From the NCBI GenBank assembly GCA_012295275.1, contig CM022665.1, positions 32,374,022 through 32,438,021 of the forward strand: a stretch of DNA of 64,000 bases, read 5' to 3'. The translations under genes were made by a program, and so were the position numbers. The DNA comes from Chrysomallon squamiferum. Taxonomy: Eukaryota > Mollusca > Gastropoda > Neomphalida > Peltospiridae. The notes beneath the pieces were generated by a model. It was given only the letters and a program-made list of their open reading frames with translations. It ran no database searches and was not told the origin of the DNA. The stretch's first letter is position 1, and every line of letters starts with the position of its first letter. Positions 1-13,623 of this stretch are shown here, piece after piece.

Positions 1-232
1 CGTGGTTTATCTGGAGGCTATTGCCAACAAAACACAGTCGCTAAGTTAAGAAGTATACAAAAGGGTTTGAGAAATAATCACTCTCGGGACAATTAGAGAA
101 TGCAGTAAAATAGGTGCAGGGGAGGGTAAAAGAGGGCCCGGTACCCATTTGTTCTGGAGAAAACTTGTAAGAGAAACGGGCCTTAAAGATTTTAGTGATG
201 TCATGTCAAGGAATATTGTGATTTTCTTTCCT

Positions 233-264
<32 letters not shown>

Positions 265-713
265 TCCTTTCTTCTTCATCTTCTTTTTTTATTTTTTTAT
301 TATTATTATTATTTTTTTTTAAATTAAAAAAAAAAATTAAGATTAAATATACAATTAGATCTGTTTATCATATGATTAGATGTTACTGAATAAATCTCTG
401 TTACAGGTGTTATTCCAAAAAATTAGACGTTTGTTTGGCCTCCAGGATCATAAAAAAGAAAAGAAAAAAAAAAGTATAATGTGTGTATGTGTGTGTGTGT
501 GCGCGCAGTTTTCACTAATCAGTATCCTGGGTTATCAATTCAATAATAAAAATTAAACGAAGCATTCAGGTGCTACTATTAATTTATCATCATAAAAAGA
601 TAATCCATAAACTACATTATTTCTTGTTAAACTCAGAGGACTGGCCTAAGTCAGACATCGGCTTCTGTACAGGCATTTAAAAAGTATTTTTCCAAGCACA
701 TTTTAATGGTCAT

Positions 714-714
714 C

Positions 715-768
<54 letters not shown>

Positions 769-800
769 AATAATAATAATAATAATAATGTAGTTAATAA

Positions 801-840
<40 letters not shown>
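714..840 (+). repeat. Compound microsatellite (AAC)n-(AAT)n-(AAAT)n
   Basis: About 53 bases of CAA units pass without a break into AAT units (to 789), then after a short spacer into AAAT units (802-840). Confidence 0.95.
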
Positions 841-1515
841 CAGGACCACCGTAGATCGACACATCTGAGCACCCAAATCAATTAAAATGACACAAAACTT
901 TTGACTGCTTTTGGAAGACTTTGAAAACAAATGGTTTACAGAAAGGATATATGAATTATTCTCAGATTAGTGATGACAGTTTCGTTTATATTTCCACAAT
1001 CAAAAGAGCGATATAGACTTTTCCATTATTTATTTGTCATTGTTGAGGATATTAAAACTGTTATAAACAAATATAATCCAAAATGGTAATTATAGACTAT
1101 TTACGACATTCATATTTCCTTTTCAGTCTTTTACCTTTCCATCCTGTTGACCTAGATAGATGTAAATAACATATTTTATTTGTATAAATAATGGTGTTTA
1201 AAAAACCCCATCGACTTAGTTATGTTTTTGGTTTTACTTTTTACAGCAGCTGAATACATCGATAGCGCGGACTTCCGATAATTGTGACCAACTTGATTGA
1301 TGTTATTTTGGAAGCTGATGTTACGAGAAGCCATGGTGTCTTCCTGTTGATGCTTCATGTAATGTATTTCTGAAAACATATTGTGATTAATAGCTCTTAG
1401 ACAACCTTTTTTCCTCAGTCTCACTAAAGAAATAATAGTAATGATTCTGTTATAGTTTCACTCATATCTGCACCCACAACACACTTATACACACATATAC
1501 ATGCTTACATGCTCA

Positions 1516-1578
1516 CAAACACACACACACATACACACACACAACACACATTCACAAACACAAAACAGACACACACAC

Positions 1579-1652
<74 letters not shown>
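1516..1652 (+). repeat. (CA)n followed by perfect (GA)n
   Basis: Imperfect CA-rich tract to 1579, then about 70 bases of uninterrupted GA from 1581. Confidence 0.95.
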
Positions 1653-1654
<2 letters not shown>

Positions 1655-2921
1655 GTTACTGCAGTTATATTTTCTCACACTGTTTCAGTTTGTAACACTT
1701 GCAGGGTATTCGGCTCTTTCTGATAACCTACCTTACGACTGTTTTAGACCTTCACCTTCAAACGATGTTTATTTATTGTTATCGACTTATCTTGGCACAG
1801 CATAATCAAGATGTTCAGTGCACGATGCAGGTAATTCCCTGACAGTACTAATGTACTGAGTAGAAGCGAATTGGTTATAATTAATACATGTATTTTTAAG
1901 TCATGCATGTTTTAAAAATATTAAATATATTTGTGTTATAAAAAAAATAAACATTTACGGCAGTAAATTAGCAAACAAAATGAAAGTATTAGGTAATTTT
2001 TTATTAGGTATATCGCTAATTAATTAAACACTTTATACCTCCCCATTCTTGTGGTGTCTGTCAAAAAGACTATCTGCAAAAGCCATGCTTCAAAAACTAT
2101 TTGTCTGATTAACACCGTATTTTCCACTCACTGACTTATGAATTATAAAAAATAGAGATTTTTAAAATACAGCACTGAGACTTAGTTAAACGAATATTCA
2201 TTCATTCATAAGTTCATTTCTTACTAAAAACTTTATTTTCTCCACATCCTAATCAGTTCAGCCCTTCGACTCTCAAACAAAAATTAAACAAAAAATAAAT
2301 GGCTTCATCTCCTATAGAAATACATGTATCATTTCTTTCTTACGATGCAGTCCAAATAATATACCTTTTAAATAAGCAGTATTAATTTTATTTATTTTGA
2401 TAGTAATGAAACTAGCTGGTATTATAAAACTACTGCGTAATAACAAAACACCAATCCTCCCGACATACGACTAAGCAATCGTTTGCCAGAATTATCTGAT
2501 TTCTGTTTGTGATGTATTGGTAATGTGACCCAGTGGGGATAGTCACTTCGTATTGTTTGCTGCCTGGACAATTAAATCTGTCTATATGCCATCCGTATAA
2601 TATTGAACAGTTTAATGTCGCGAAATAAATCACTTTAAGATATCATCTTGTTATTAAAACAGCATTTCATTTAACTTGCGACTATTCGTGGCGTTTGAAA
2701 AGCAAAATTCTAAGATACGAGAGGTAAAATAAACGTAACACATTCCTTTACAAGTTTCATGCTAATTCTGAGTCCAATGGGATCTGCTATGTTAATGTCT
2801 GTGTTACATGAATACTGCAGTCTATTAAGAAACAATGTGGAGGGATGCAACTCAGTATAAAATGGGATTTCTAAAGTGATACGAGTAATGTTGATTGGAG
2901 ACCAAAGAAAAAACAAACAAA

Positions 2922-2995
<74 letters not shown>

Positions 2996-2996
2996 A
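2922..2996 (+). repeat. Compound (AAT)n-(AAAT)n
   Basis: AAT units to about 2946 followed directly by AAAT units to 2996. Confidence 0.95.
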
Positions 2997-3345
2997 ACAA
3001 CTATCAAGCAGGTATTGAATATGTAATATGTATGATTTGTTTTTCTCGCTGGGTTAACTTCACAAGCATCAATCTTTGTTTTAGCACATTTTCGTTTAAA
3101 CGACTAGAAGTTGTCACTCACACGCGAATAAGAACCAGGGGAGCACTGATATGAAACTTTTATTAGGAAAAAAAAAAATTAACTCATCATTTTTTCTTCT
3201 TGTTCTTGTTCTTCTTATTATTATTTGTTGTTGCTGTTGTTGTTTTTAATTTAATCTTTTTTCTTCTTATCTGTCAGTCAGTGAATCAGTCACTCACAAT
3301 AGAAAGTACACATAATATTCATGAATTAATTTATTCTCTTATTAC

Positions 3346-3346
<1 letters not shown>

Positions 3347-3422
<76 letters not shown>

Positions 3423-3458
3423 TCTCTGTCTGTCTGTCTCTCTCTCTCTATATATATA
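3347..3458 (+). repeat. (TC)n with TGTC and TA tail
   Basis: 72 bases of perfect TC (3347-3418), then TGTC units, TC again and a short TA run. Confidence 0.95.
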
Positions 3459-4099
3459 TCTTTATTTCATGAATAATCGTAATATTATAAAATTAACAAA
3501 ACATAAAATTCTATAAAATTGTTATATGTATTATTCACAAGAATGGGATTCACCAGATGAGTCCCTACATCCCATACATGGAAAGAGAGACCTATTCCCT
3601 TTAAAGGAGATAGTGAAGAAATTCTGACAAGTAAATCCCAGTAAAAGACACTGATTCAAAGATATAAAACAGTCTGCGGAGACAAGTTTCCAATTACTGC
3701 AATGAATCTGCGCAGTATTATAAAATTTTCGTGACATCAGAAATTCTGGGAATCATTTGGGAGTGGTTTCATTATTTTTGTTACTATAAAATAGAATATG
3801 AAGTAATAATAATTTATTTTGTCTATTTCCTTAAGATTATATTACAAATTTGAGTTTCCTTGTCTGAAATGGCTTACTAAATTAATTATCTAGCTGAAAA
3901 AAAACCAGATGTATAAAATTATATATATTAATTTTGATCTCTGTAATTATTATGATAATTATATTAATTAATAATAAAACAAGATAATAAAAATTAATAT
4001 TTTTAATAATTATAATAAAAGAAAATAAATAGGTAAATAAAACTAACAAATACAAAAATAAGCAAATAAATAAACAAATTAATTAGTAAATTAATAAAT

Positions 4100-4156
<57 letters not shown>

Positions 4157-4847
4157 TAATTAATTAATGTTAAAAAAACATAATTAAGCAACATATCTTA
4201 TTAGTCTTATTTTGCTGGAAGAGTTATTAAGCACTTAGTATCATTACAAAAAACATCGGAAGATTTCGCCAGATTTCGGAATGGCTACGAAATTTTCCGA
4301 AGTCAGTTTCAGTTTAACCTTCACTCAGATGGAATAATACTCACTGGCTGTACTTTTCAGTAATTCCCCCGTTACCTCAGCAAGAAATATTTAATAAGCA
4401 CACCTAAAACAATGCGCACTGTACTAAAAAGCCACTATCACAATACGTCATAAAATTCATTTATAGACGTCGTCCGTCACCGACATGGCGTGTGGTTCGT
4501 TTCCTTTCGACTTGGTGGCTTGTGTGGTATTGGATCTTTAAGTGCTTTACATAAAATAAAGTATCATCTCTTCTATTCCGACTACCATAAAGTTCTAAAA
4601 ACAGTGTCGTAGCAAACAATCCTTGGTAAATATGTGTAATTGTACTGATAAATGCCGTTATATGTCGACACGTTATTGTTCTCTCGTCATCCAATAAACT
4701 TCATAATTCACTCTTAACGTAAATGTAGTTATTCGGATTTAGTTGAAGTTGAGATTGGTATGAAGGATTCTATTTTTATGTTTTATAGTTAAGTATTTTT
4801 TAAGCTGAAATAGACACACAGACAATTCCAGTGGTTAAATAGAGAGA

Positions 4848-4985
4848 AAGAAAGTTAGACAGACATCCAGACATGTAGCAGGACAGAAAGACAGACAGAC
4901 AGACAGATATACTGATAGACAGACAGACAGATGGACAGACAGGCAAAGAGACAGAGACAGACAGATAAAGAGATAGACAGATAGA
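4848..4985 (+). repeat. (ACAG)n / (GACA)n tetranucleotide tract
   Basis: Imperfect ACAG units with GATA-like changes towards the end. Confidence 0.85.
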
Positions 4986-6200
4986 TAAATCAAAATTATT
5001 AATATATTGCCAAGTAGAAACTGAAAAAGACGTAAGGTTACTTGCTAAAGATGAATATAATTACACATTTTCTCCTTTGACCACCAAACCATCAAAATAC
5101 TCCCGAGCTCATGGTCAGGTCAAAGGTCAATTCTGAATTTGCAGAGTTTAGTCAAAACACATTCCACAAGCCATGTGTGTAAATAATGAAATGCGCACAT
5201 CATTTATTCTCTATGAATCGCAAATTTGTTAATGAATTTTTACATTCCACTAGAAAGGCGCATCTTACAATGAACTGAAGGAAGTGATATCCTGAGAATG
5301 ACCTTCAACTCTTTAAAACATTTAATACCTACTCAAGTGTGGGAACTATATACATGTATTTGTTATGTACATTTGACAAGGAGTCTAAAGGTGGCGGGAA
5401 ATTGTACAGTGAACTTGGATGGATCTGTGTACATTTTTCGTTTTTGTGTGTCAGTGTCCATGTACATGCGTGCGTGTCTACCCTTCTGCAGAAAACTTTC
5501 TAATAAATATTTAGAAAAAAAAGAAAATGTAATCAATTAAGTTTTGCCTGTAACAGGATGAACAAATAGTCTAAATACATCTTCTATTCTTACAACTATC
5601 AGTATTGCTTTATTGCTATTTACTGACCAATCTTGTCTAAAAATGATGTAATTATTGGCCTAATTGATTAAATAACAAGTATTATTACATATTATTACAT
5701 TTTACATAAAGAAAGAAATGTCACTTCCTCCTATATTACTTTTATTACCATAATATTGATATAATTCACTATTTCGAATCCAAAGAAAAATAATACAGTA
5801 ATTAGACGAGTTATTAAAAAACATCAAATTTATTTCGTTTCATTTCATTTAAGCTAAAAAGAAACAATAATTTTAAAAGATTCTATAAATATATATAAAA
5901 ATGCAGTTTTTGTTTCATCTATGCCTTATTAACTTCAAAGGTTTAGTTATAGATATTAATGAGGTTTTAGAAAAATGTAATTTTTTCACACCCATTTATT
6001 ATATTATAATCCAACCAGTGGTTTAAAGCAAACGAGAAATATTTCAAGCGCTAAGTTACTTAAAACAAATTAAATTCATTTCAATCAACATATATTGTAT
6101 ATGTAAGCATCTCAGGTTAGAATTATTAATTTTGAACCAAAAACAAATTAATTATATTTTCATTTATAATCCTACCTAAAATATAGTTCATTAAATTCTT

Positions 6201-6245
<45 letters not shown>

Positions 6246-6451
6246 AATTATACTTATTTATTTTTTATTTTTTTAATATTTATTTTATTTTTATTTTTTT
6301 CAAGTTTCAGGTGATTGTGAATTTCAAAATAAATTAAATATAAGATGTATATTAGTAAATGTTTTAAGTACTTTAACACAAATTATTTTAATTATACAGA
6401 AAATACATTTTGTTATCTGTTTGCTACGAATAAAATTTAATGTTTCAAAAT

Positions 6452-6510
6452 ATGATAGATAGATAGATATATAGATAGATAGTTAGATAGATAGATAGAC
6501 AGATAGATAC
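6452..6510 (+). repeat. (GATA)n tract
   Basis: Runs of GATA with single-base changes, followed by an ACAG-rich edge. Confidence 0.85.
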
Positions 6511-9500
6511 ACAGAGAGACAGGCAGACAGAGATATAAAAAATTAAAATTAAAATTAAATAATTAAAAAGAACCAAAATGTAAAATGTTATGTATCTTTA
6601 TTGTGAAAGAAGGGTAATTTTTCAAAAGAAAATTATTCATTAGGTTTATATTAACTTATCGTTTTTTTTTTTTTTTTTTTTTTTTTTATTAAATAATAAT
6701 AACTAAAAAACATGTCTATATTCACTTTTATTTTATCTTAGCCTAAAAATAATTATTTATTTATTTATTTATTTATCAATATTTTACTCTACTTTTCTTA
6801 TTAATAATGTGTTTTTTAGTTCATTAATTTTTGTATGTGAGAAAGAGTGCGTAATTAGTGTGTGTGTGTGTGTGTGGATAAAATGTTTAAATATTTAATT
6901 AAATTTCTTTTCTTTTTTTAATGTTCATGCAATTTATTTTAATGTGTTTGATATTTTATTTTTTGATTTACATCTTAAATATTAATTTTCCGCTTTGTTT
7001 GATTTTTATTTACATCTCTTTTTTTAAAAAATTAATGGATTTATTTATTTTTATTTATTTTATTTTATTTTATTGCGATTCGTTTTATTTATTTATTTAT
7101 TTATTATTATTATTTTAATTTCTTTACAGTTCAAAACTTAATGAGTAAGTACAAATATAGCTGACATTAAAACACAGTATTTTTAAGTATACCTTTGCTT
7201 CGCTCACATGAACGAAACTGGTTCTTTGAACTCTTTAGGTCACTTCCACTATGTATATCCCATTCTGAACGAAGCCTGATAAATAGTTTATCAAAGGCTG
7301 AGTATGATATGTGCTTCGCAGTCTGTGTGAAGTTTTTTTTAGAAGAGCCAGTACTGTGGAGCTGCGGGGTTCTTCTCTTATATCTTTATGCATGAATTTT
7401 CTTTTTCTTTTTTATCTTCTTTTTTTTTAAGTAATAAAATAAAATAAAGAAAAGAATAACTGCATGTTTCCATAGTTTGTATATATATATATATAGTTAT
7501 GTACATTTTTAACCATATAAATTGATTACTTAATGAATGAAGAAATAATGAATTCTATGTACAAGTCTGTTCAATAAACATAACATAATATTTGTTTTCG
7601 TATCACAACATCTTAGTCCATGATGAGTAAGTAGCTGGTCCCAATAAAATTGTACTTCGTTTGTAAACAACACTGACCGAGATCTGTGACCCAATTTCTC
7701 ATGTTTATTTCATATGTTCTAGTTAGAAAGTGGCCACCACCGAATATTATTGGATGTTTTATGTACCAGCGCGTAATGAAGAGTAACACTACTGTTACAT
7801 TCACGTCTCGTGTAGGCGATGGTCATTTGTTTGTCGACGTTGTCGATATGCTGAATACGTCAGTGATCACTTGACTCGGTGACTACGCACGATGATGTAG
7901 TATATCATTACGCACTTTATTTTATTTTTATTATTAACATTATCATATTTATTTATTTATTTTATTTATTAATTTCTTCTTCTTCTTCTTCTTCTTTTTT
8001 TGTGTGGATCTTATCTATTGTTTACAGATTGACATTAAAAAAATTCATTAAATAAAGAATAAATGAAAGAAAGAAAGAAAAAAAGAAAAGAATAAGAACA
8101 AGAAAATATACATTTCAGTTTCCTATCACCTTTCTCACTATAATGCAAATTAATTTTCAAAATAATAATAATAAAAATAATAATAATAACAGTAATAATA
8201 ATAATAATAATAGTAATAATAGTAATAATAGTAATAATAGTAATAATAATAAGTAAGAATGATCGGGAAGAAGTCGGGATATATTTTTCCATATTACATA
8301 CCTAGTAACGGCTTTCTTTTACTGTTTTATCTCGTTTTTTTGTTTGTTTGTTTGTTTGTTTATTTGTTTTAGTTTTTTTTTTACTGATAATTAAAAAATA
8401 TTCGTATTTATTTCTGTAAGACATAACAGAATATTCTATCTGTTTTTACAGAATCATGAATAAACATGTCATAAATGTATAGTGTTTATATAAATGTTGA
8501 ATCACTCTTATACAATTCATGTAAAATTGCATTATTGTTTCTTAAGTTTTTAACGTTAATTAATTTATTTATTACAGATTTGAATTTGTTCTCATTGCAA
8601 AATATACTAAAAAAAAAAAAAAAAAGTTAATGTGATTTACATTGTTAAAAATACTAAAAAGAGATTTAAAAATTAATAATTCTTTCTTATTATTATAACA
8701 GTCTGTTTCTCTGTCACATAAAATGGCTACTTGGGGTTTAAACCCCGAAAAATTATCCAGACTGCTTAATTATATTTGCGATTTCAGTGAAGTGATTGCT
8801 CGTATATTAGGAAGCAAGTGAAGATAATGAAAAGTGGGCTGGCTTGTCAGTCATAGTTATTTCTAGACCTTTTCGTTTCGTTTCTAATGGAAACCAGAAT
8901 AGAACTGGGACCGGGATGTTTAAGACTGGAATCTTTTAAAATATATAAAAGGCAACATCTGACTAAATATTTCGAATGTGATATATATATATATATATAG
9001 GTATACAGACAGACAGACATACACACACACGAACTCAGACACATACATACACAGACAGAGACAGAATGACACACACACACTCACACATACATGGATATTT
9101 GGCAGTGAATCAAGAAAGGTCATTATGAAAAGTTTTACAGACAACATTTTCATTCCAGACCTTTACAGGAATAAATTATAAAATATTCGAAAGAAAATGG
9201 TTGGGAGGAGGCAATCCTAAAGAATACTGTAACTTCCAATCGCAAAATTATTTTTATTAAAGGGCGGATCCTGTTCTGTTTTTTTTCGGCATTTTGCTTC
9301 TTTATTCTTTTTACTGAGTGTTTGTTTGTTGTTCTGTTTCGCAAGTATTCTAGTGTTGACGTAACATCAAAGCATATGCAAGAATTCTCAACATAATTAT
9401 GGCATCTGTGGAAATAAACTATGGTATATCTAAGCTCAGACATCGCCTCCTGGAACAGATAAACAAAATACAATAGAACAGAAGTGATTTGCCTGCTTTA

Positions 9501-9597
9501 ATGATTGTAGCAGTTTGATGGTCCGATTAATTAATAACTTGAATACGAAAATCAAGGATAACTACTGTCCATTCTGCAGTATCTACCATTAATATGT

Positions 9598-9598
<1 letters not shown>

Positions 9599-9674
<76 letters not shown>
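9599..9674 (+). repeat. Perfect (GA)n, 76 bases
   Basis: Uninterrupted AG dinucleotides. Confidence 0.97.
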
Positions 9675-9678
<4 letters not shown>

Positions 9679-9890
9679 GCATTCAGAGAGTGAATGTAAA
9701 AAAGAGAATAAATAAATCATGGAGAGAAAAGATAGAATGAGATAACTGGAGAAGAAACTATAGAATGAGTGACAGAGAGAAACAAAGAAAGACATATATT
9801 TAAGCTTGATGAACTTCCTCTGACTAGTGACCGTTTCTTTCTTTCTTTTTTTGTTGTATTGTTGTTTCCGGTAGGGTTTTGTTGTTTTTT

Positions 9891-9916
9891 GGGGGTGGGG
9901 GTGGGTGGGGGTTGGG
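9891..9916 (+). other. G-quadruplex-type G-run cluster
   Basis: Five G-runs of 3-5 bases separated by one or two T (GGGGGTGGGGGTGGGTGGGG then GTTGGG), in an otherwise AT-rich stretch. This satisfies the usual G3+ four-run quadruplex pattern with very short loops. Confidence 0.85.
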
Positions 9917-10226
9917 TTTTTCCATTGGCTTTCATTATCACTGTATACAAAATCGACACATATATCATTAAGGAAATAAAACAGTTTAGATGCTTCAGTG
10001 CACAATTATATCCCACTCACATTAGGCTGGTGTTTTAAAACGCATATCGACCAACACTTACGATAAAATAAAATAAATATTCGATCAGCTATATGTTTAG
10101 ATAATCGAATTTTCATAGTATAGCGATCATTTGGAAAAGAAAGAAAGAAAGAAAGAAAGAATGAAAAGAAAAGAAGAAGAAAATAAAGAAAAGAAAACGC
10201 ATCTGAATGGCCACAATATTATATTG

Positions 10227-10228
<2 letters not shown>

Positions 10229-10319
<91 letters not shown>
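10229..10319 (+). repeat. Perfect (GA)n, about 90 bases
   Basis: Uninterrupted AG dinucleotides, preceded at 10139-10160 by a short (AAAG)n tract. Confidence 0.97.
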
Positions 10320-10321
<2 letters not shown>

Positions 10322-12089
10322 TGCATAAACAGGTCACAGTATATAATTTATTAAGGATACTGAAGTTTATTCAAAAGAAAAACGAAATTTTGAGACTTCC
10401 TGCTTCAAACAGGTACAGAAATATGTGCGTCACGGAAATTATTGTTTTTATTTTTATTTTATTTTCATTTCTTTGTTGTGTTTTTTCCATTCTTTTTAAA
10501 TTTATTTATTTATTTATTATTCTGTATCTATGTTTGTGTGTTTATTTATTTATTTGGACTTCTAATCTCGGAAATGCAGTTCACAGATTTTTTCTTGAAA
10601 AACTGTTTTATTTTCTAATAGTAAATATTTAAATGCCATGCATTATAATTCGTTTAAAAGAATTAATAAATTAAAATAAAAAATAAATAAATAAAATGGA
10701 ATTAATTTATATCGTTCTTTTCGTACAGTCAGATATAATAATATTTTAAATGTATCCATAACTTTTTTTTCTTCTAATAATGAATATTTACATACGTAAT
10801 TCTTTACTATCAACGTTTTAAAAAAGTAAAAAAATTATAATGTATTTAATTAATTAAATTCATATGATCTGAATATTTTTCTTTCTTTCTTTTATGCGAC
10901 ACGGCTTTGACAAAAAAAAAAAAAATATAATGATAATGACGATGATCATGATGATGGTAACCATATTAAACCTTTCCACAAAAACTGTATTTGCATAACT
11001 GAATAATAAACTAAACTACATTAGAAATGAACCTTTTTCCAGTCTAAACTGTAATACTTAATTATAATTCGCAGTTACTAATTACCTTGGCTAATATCAT
11101 TATGTATTTATTATTTTACAATGAGAAAACTAATTAATAGTATATAATTAATAATACTGAACCTGAGATTATAACACCAACTCGCAAACTGAATAATAAA
11201 CATTCCGTCTAAAGATTATCACTATTAGAATTAATAAGGGATTATCAATAAGGGGCAGCTCAGGGAATGTAATGGACGAGGGTTTCGAAACGAAATATTT
11301 ATTAAAAAAATATCTATGCTATTAGACAGCATTATATAAATTGTTACAATGTTTAATATAAAATAGCTGTACACCTTTCAAAGCACGCATAACATGAACT
11401 AAAACAGCAAATGAAACATGATACTATGAACAGTATAAATGAAAATTACATTTAGGATTATGACAGCTATGTCTGCATCTTTCTGTTGTCAATAATAATT
11501 ATTTGAATCTAAAGAAATTAGTTATTTACAGCGTCTAAACAACCTATTTGGTCCACGATTATAATCTGCCCACCGAAAAGATGGGGACGAACGCTAAGAC
11601 ACTTTTTAACGGTATAAAGAGGGGGGGGTGGGGTGTCTTTAGATCTCTCTGGATTCGCCCTTGATTTTTAGCGCTAGACAAGAAAGTGATGTATGTAACC
11701 GGCAGTGACCAGAATACACCGATTTGCATATCGACTGGTCATCTAATTGTGTGTGTATCTGCTCGGACATGTGCACGGCAGCGACCACCAAGAGTAGTTT
11801 GATTATTAAAGACATTCTAGCGGTCAGAGATACTTAGATACAATCCTGCTTTTGTACTTTCCCGGATATAGCAACAATGGTCAAGTGTCCGAACATCTGC
11901 CCAAGCAAAGAAGGAAAATGTGCGTTTCTATTCTTTATTGTTTCTGTATATTTATTTATTTATTTATTTATTTATTAAATTTTATATATTTTTTCGTTAT
12001 AATAAATAATATATTAAAAGAAAAAATTAATCACAGAATAAAATTATATATATATATATATTTTTTTGTCAATATATTTTTAATTTTTG

Positions 12090-12099
12090 CTACTACTAG

Positions 12100-12148
<49 letters not shown>

Positions 12149-12207
12149 GCTACTGCTACTACTAATAATAATAATATTAATAAGAAGAAGAAGAAGAAGA
12201 AGAAGAA
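12090..12207 (+). repeat. Compound (CTA)n-(AAT)n-(AAG)n
   Basis: Three trinucleotide types in succession, with short breaks. Confidence 0.92.
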
Positions 12208-13555
12208 CCTTTATATAATTTATTTTTTAATTTTTTTAACGTAATATATTATAATAATTATTTTTCTTTGTTATACTCAGTATATTGGAAAATTATTACT
12301 TTAAGAAAAAAAATAATTGTGGTCAGTAAAACTATTGCTGAATATCTGCAAAATTAAAACACAGTCTTCCTTCTTACTTTTAATAAATAAAAAATAGAAA
12401 AAAAAAAATAAGTACCGAAAAGTAATAATAATTAAATTTAATTTGAAACAATACAAAAACAACAAAAACATCTTTAAAAAAAAAAAATTAAGCATTAATG
12501 TGAATACATTAACAATTAACAAATGGCATATTTACCATACTCCATATTGGTATGCGTTCTCTCTTGGAGGTAAAACGCCTCCGTGATGTAATGCTCCGAT
12601 AGGTAAAATCCACGCAAAACAGTATCATACAAAACTCCAAGATGGTGGAGGTCGGTGCAGCGTGGAGCACTCCCAGCGAACAGGGCAGAACACGCGATAG
12701 GCTCCTTATGACCTCATACTCCAGTAATAATTAAGAGTGGTTTGAAGAACGCCGTCAAATATGTCAGTGGTTTAAACGTGTAAAAATTAATATTAATAAT
12801 AATATGTAAAAAAACGAATGAGAGGTATATATTTTTATGTTGAAAACTGCATCCAGCAATAATATTAAATTCTGGAGTAAAGAGAATTATCCAATGTTTT
12901 AAAAAAAAAAAAATCTTTTTTTCTTTTTTTACATTTTTTTTACAATACAATTAGCCACATGAATAATTTATATGAGCGTCTGATATCTGTGCGCTTTCCG
13001 TTTAATCACGTGGCTCACACATGCTCCGCCTATCGTGTTGTTGGAAACGAGCAAAAACAGCTGACGATTGTAATTCTTGCAGGTAAAATGTCTATTTAAG
13101 AGAGTTTGAATAACGATTGACGATATTTGATATAATATAGCACGTTTTAGCCTGACGTATGTGTTGTGCATGGCGAAACTGCGGCAGTATCGATCTGGGT
13201 CCGAAATACATAAATCAGTGTCCGGCTGGTCACGCGTTCACGTAAAATGTCAGAAAAAACAATCTCCAGTGGGGGGGGGAAATCGCAATAATTATTTTTG
13301 TCTTCTCTTTGAAAGAAAGGATTTTTGCGAATTTGTCACATACACATATTCTGAAATTATTTACAATGGAGTTTAATTAATCTACATTTTGGTGGCACTT
13401 AAAAAGATAAATTATTCCAGTAATCCGTGAGAATGCTCATTGCAGTTGCTGTTGCTACTGCTACTGCTGTTCTTATTTATCTTGTTGTTTTATATTTTTG
13501 TATTTAAATTTTTATATTTATGAGTGAACAAATTTGTGTATGTGTATATGACAGA

Positions 13556-13558
<3 letters not shown>

Positions 13559-13619
<61 letters not shown>
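13559..13619 (+). repeat. Perfect (GA)n
   Basis: About 60 bases of uninterrupted AG. Confidence 0.97.

Positions 13620-13623
<4 letters not shown>

Larger units (their letters stand above)
1..11500. other. Gene-free, AT-rich region full of simple repeats
   Basis: No exon with convincing splice borders and no family match was found on either strand. The open frames here are mostly translations of microsatellites. Main contents: (CTTT)n 225-270, (AAC)n-(AAT)n-(AAAT)n 714-840, (CA)n-(GA)n 1516-1652, (AAT)n-(AAAT)n 2922-2996, (TC)n 3347-3418, (AAT)n 4101-4155, (ACAG)n 4848-4985, (TTTA)n 6199-6243, (GATA)n 6452-6510, T-run 6662-6687, (AAT/AGT)n 8160-8252, (GA)n 9599-9674 and 10229-10319. Somewhat GC-richer patches (4230-4700, 7180-7400, 7610-7910) hold nothing I can name. 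Confidence 0.6.

Noticed and set aside
703-930. Open frame with long poly-Ile/poly-Val on the minus strand
   Set aside because: It is a translation of the (AAC)n-(AAT)n microsatellite; no protein-like flanks.
7613-7874. Overlapping open frames on both strands in a slightly GC-richer patch
   Set aside because: Both are short, and neither has splice sites or a family resemblance.
10207-10632. 141-codon open frame with poly-Arg-Glu
   Set aside because: The RE repeat is the (GA)n tract; the rest is low-complexity T-rich sequence without splice or family support.
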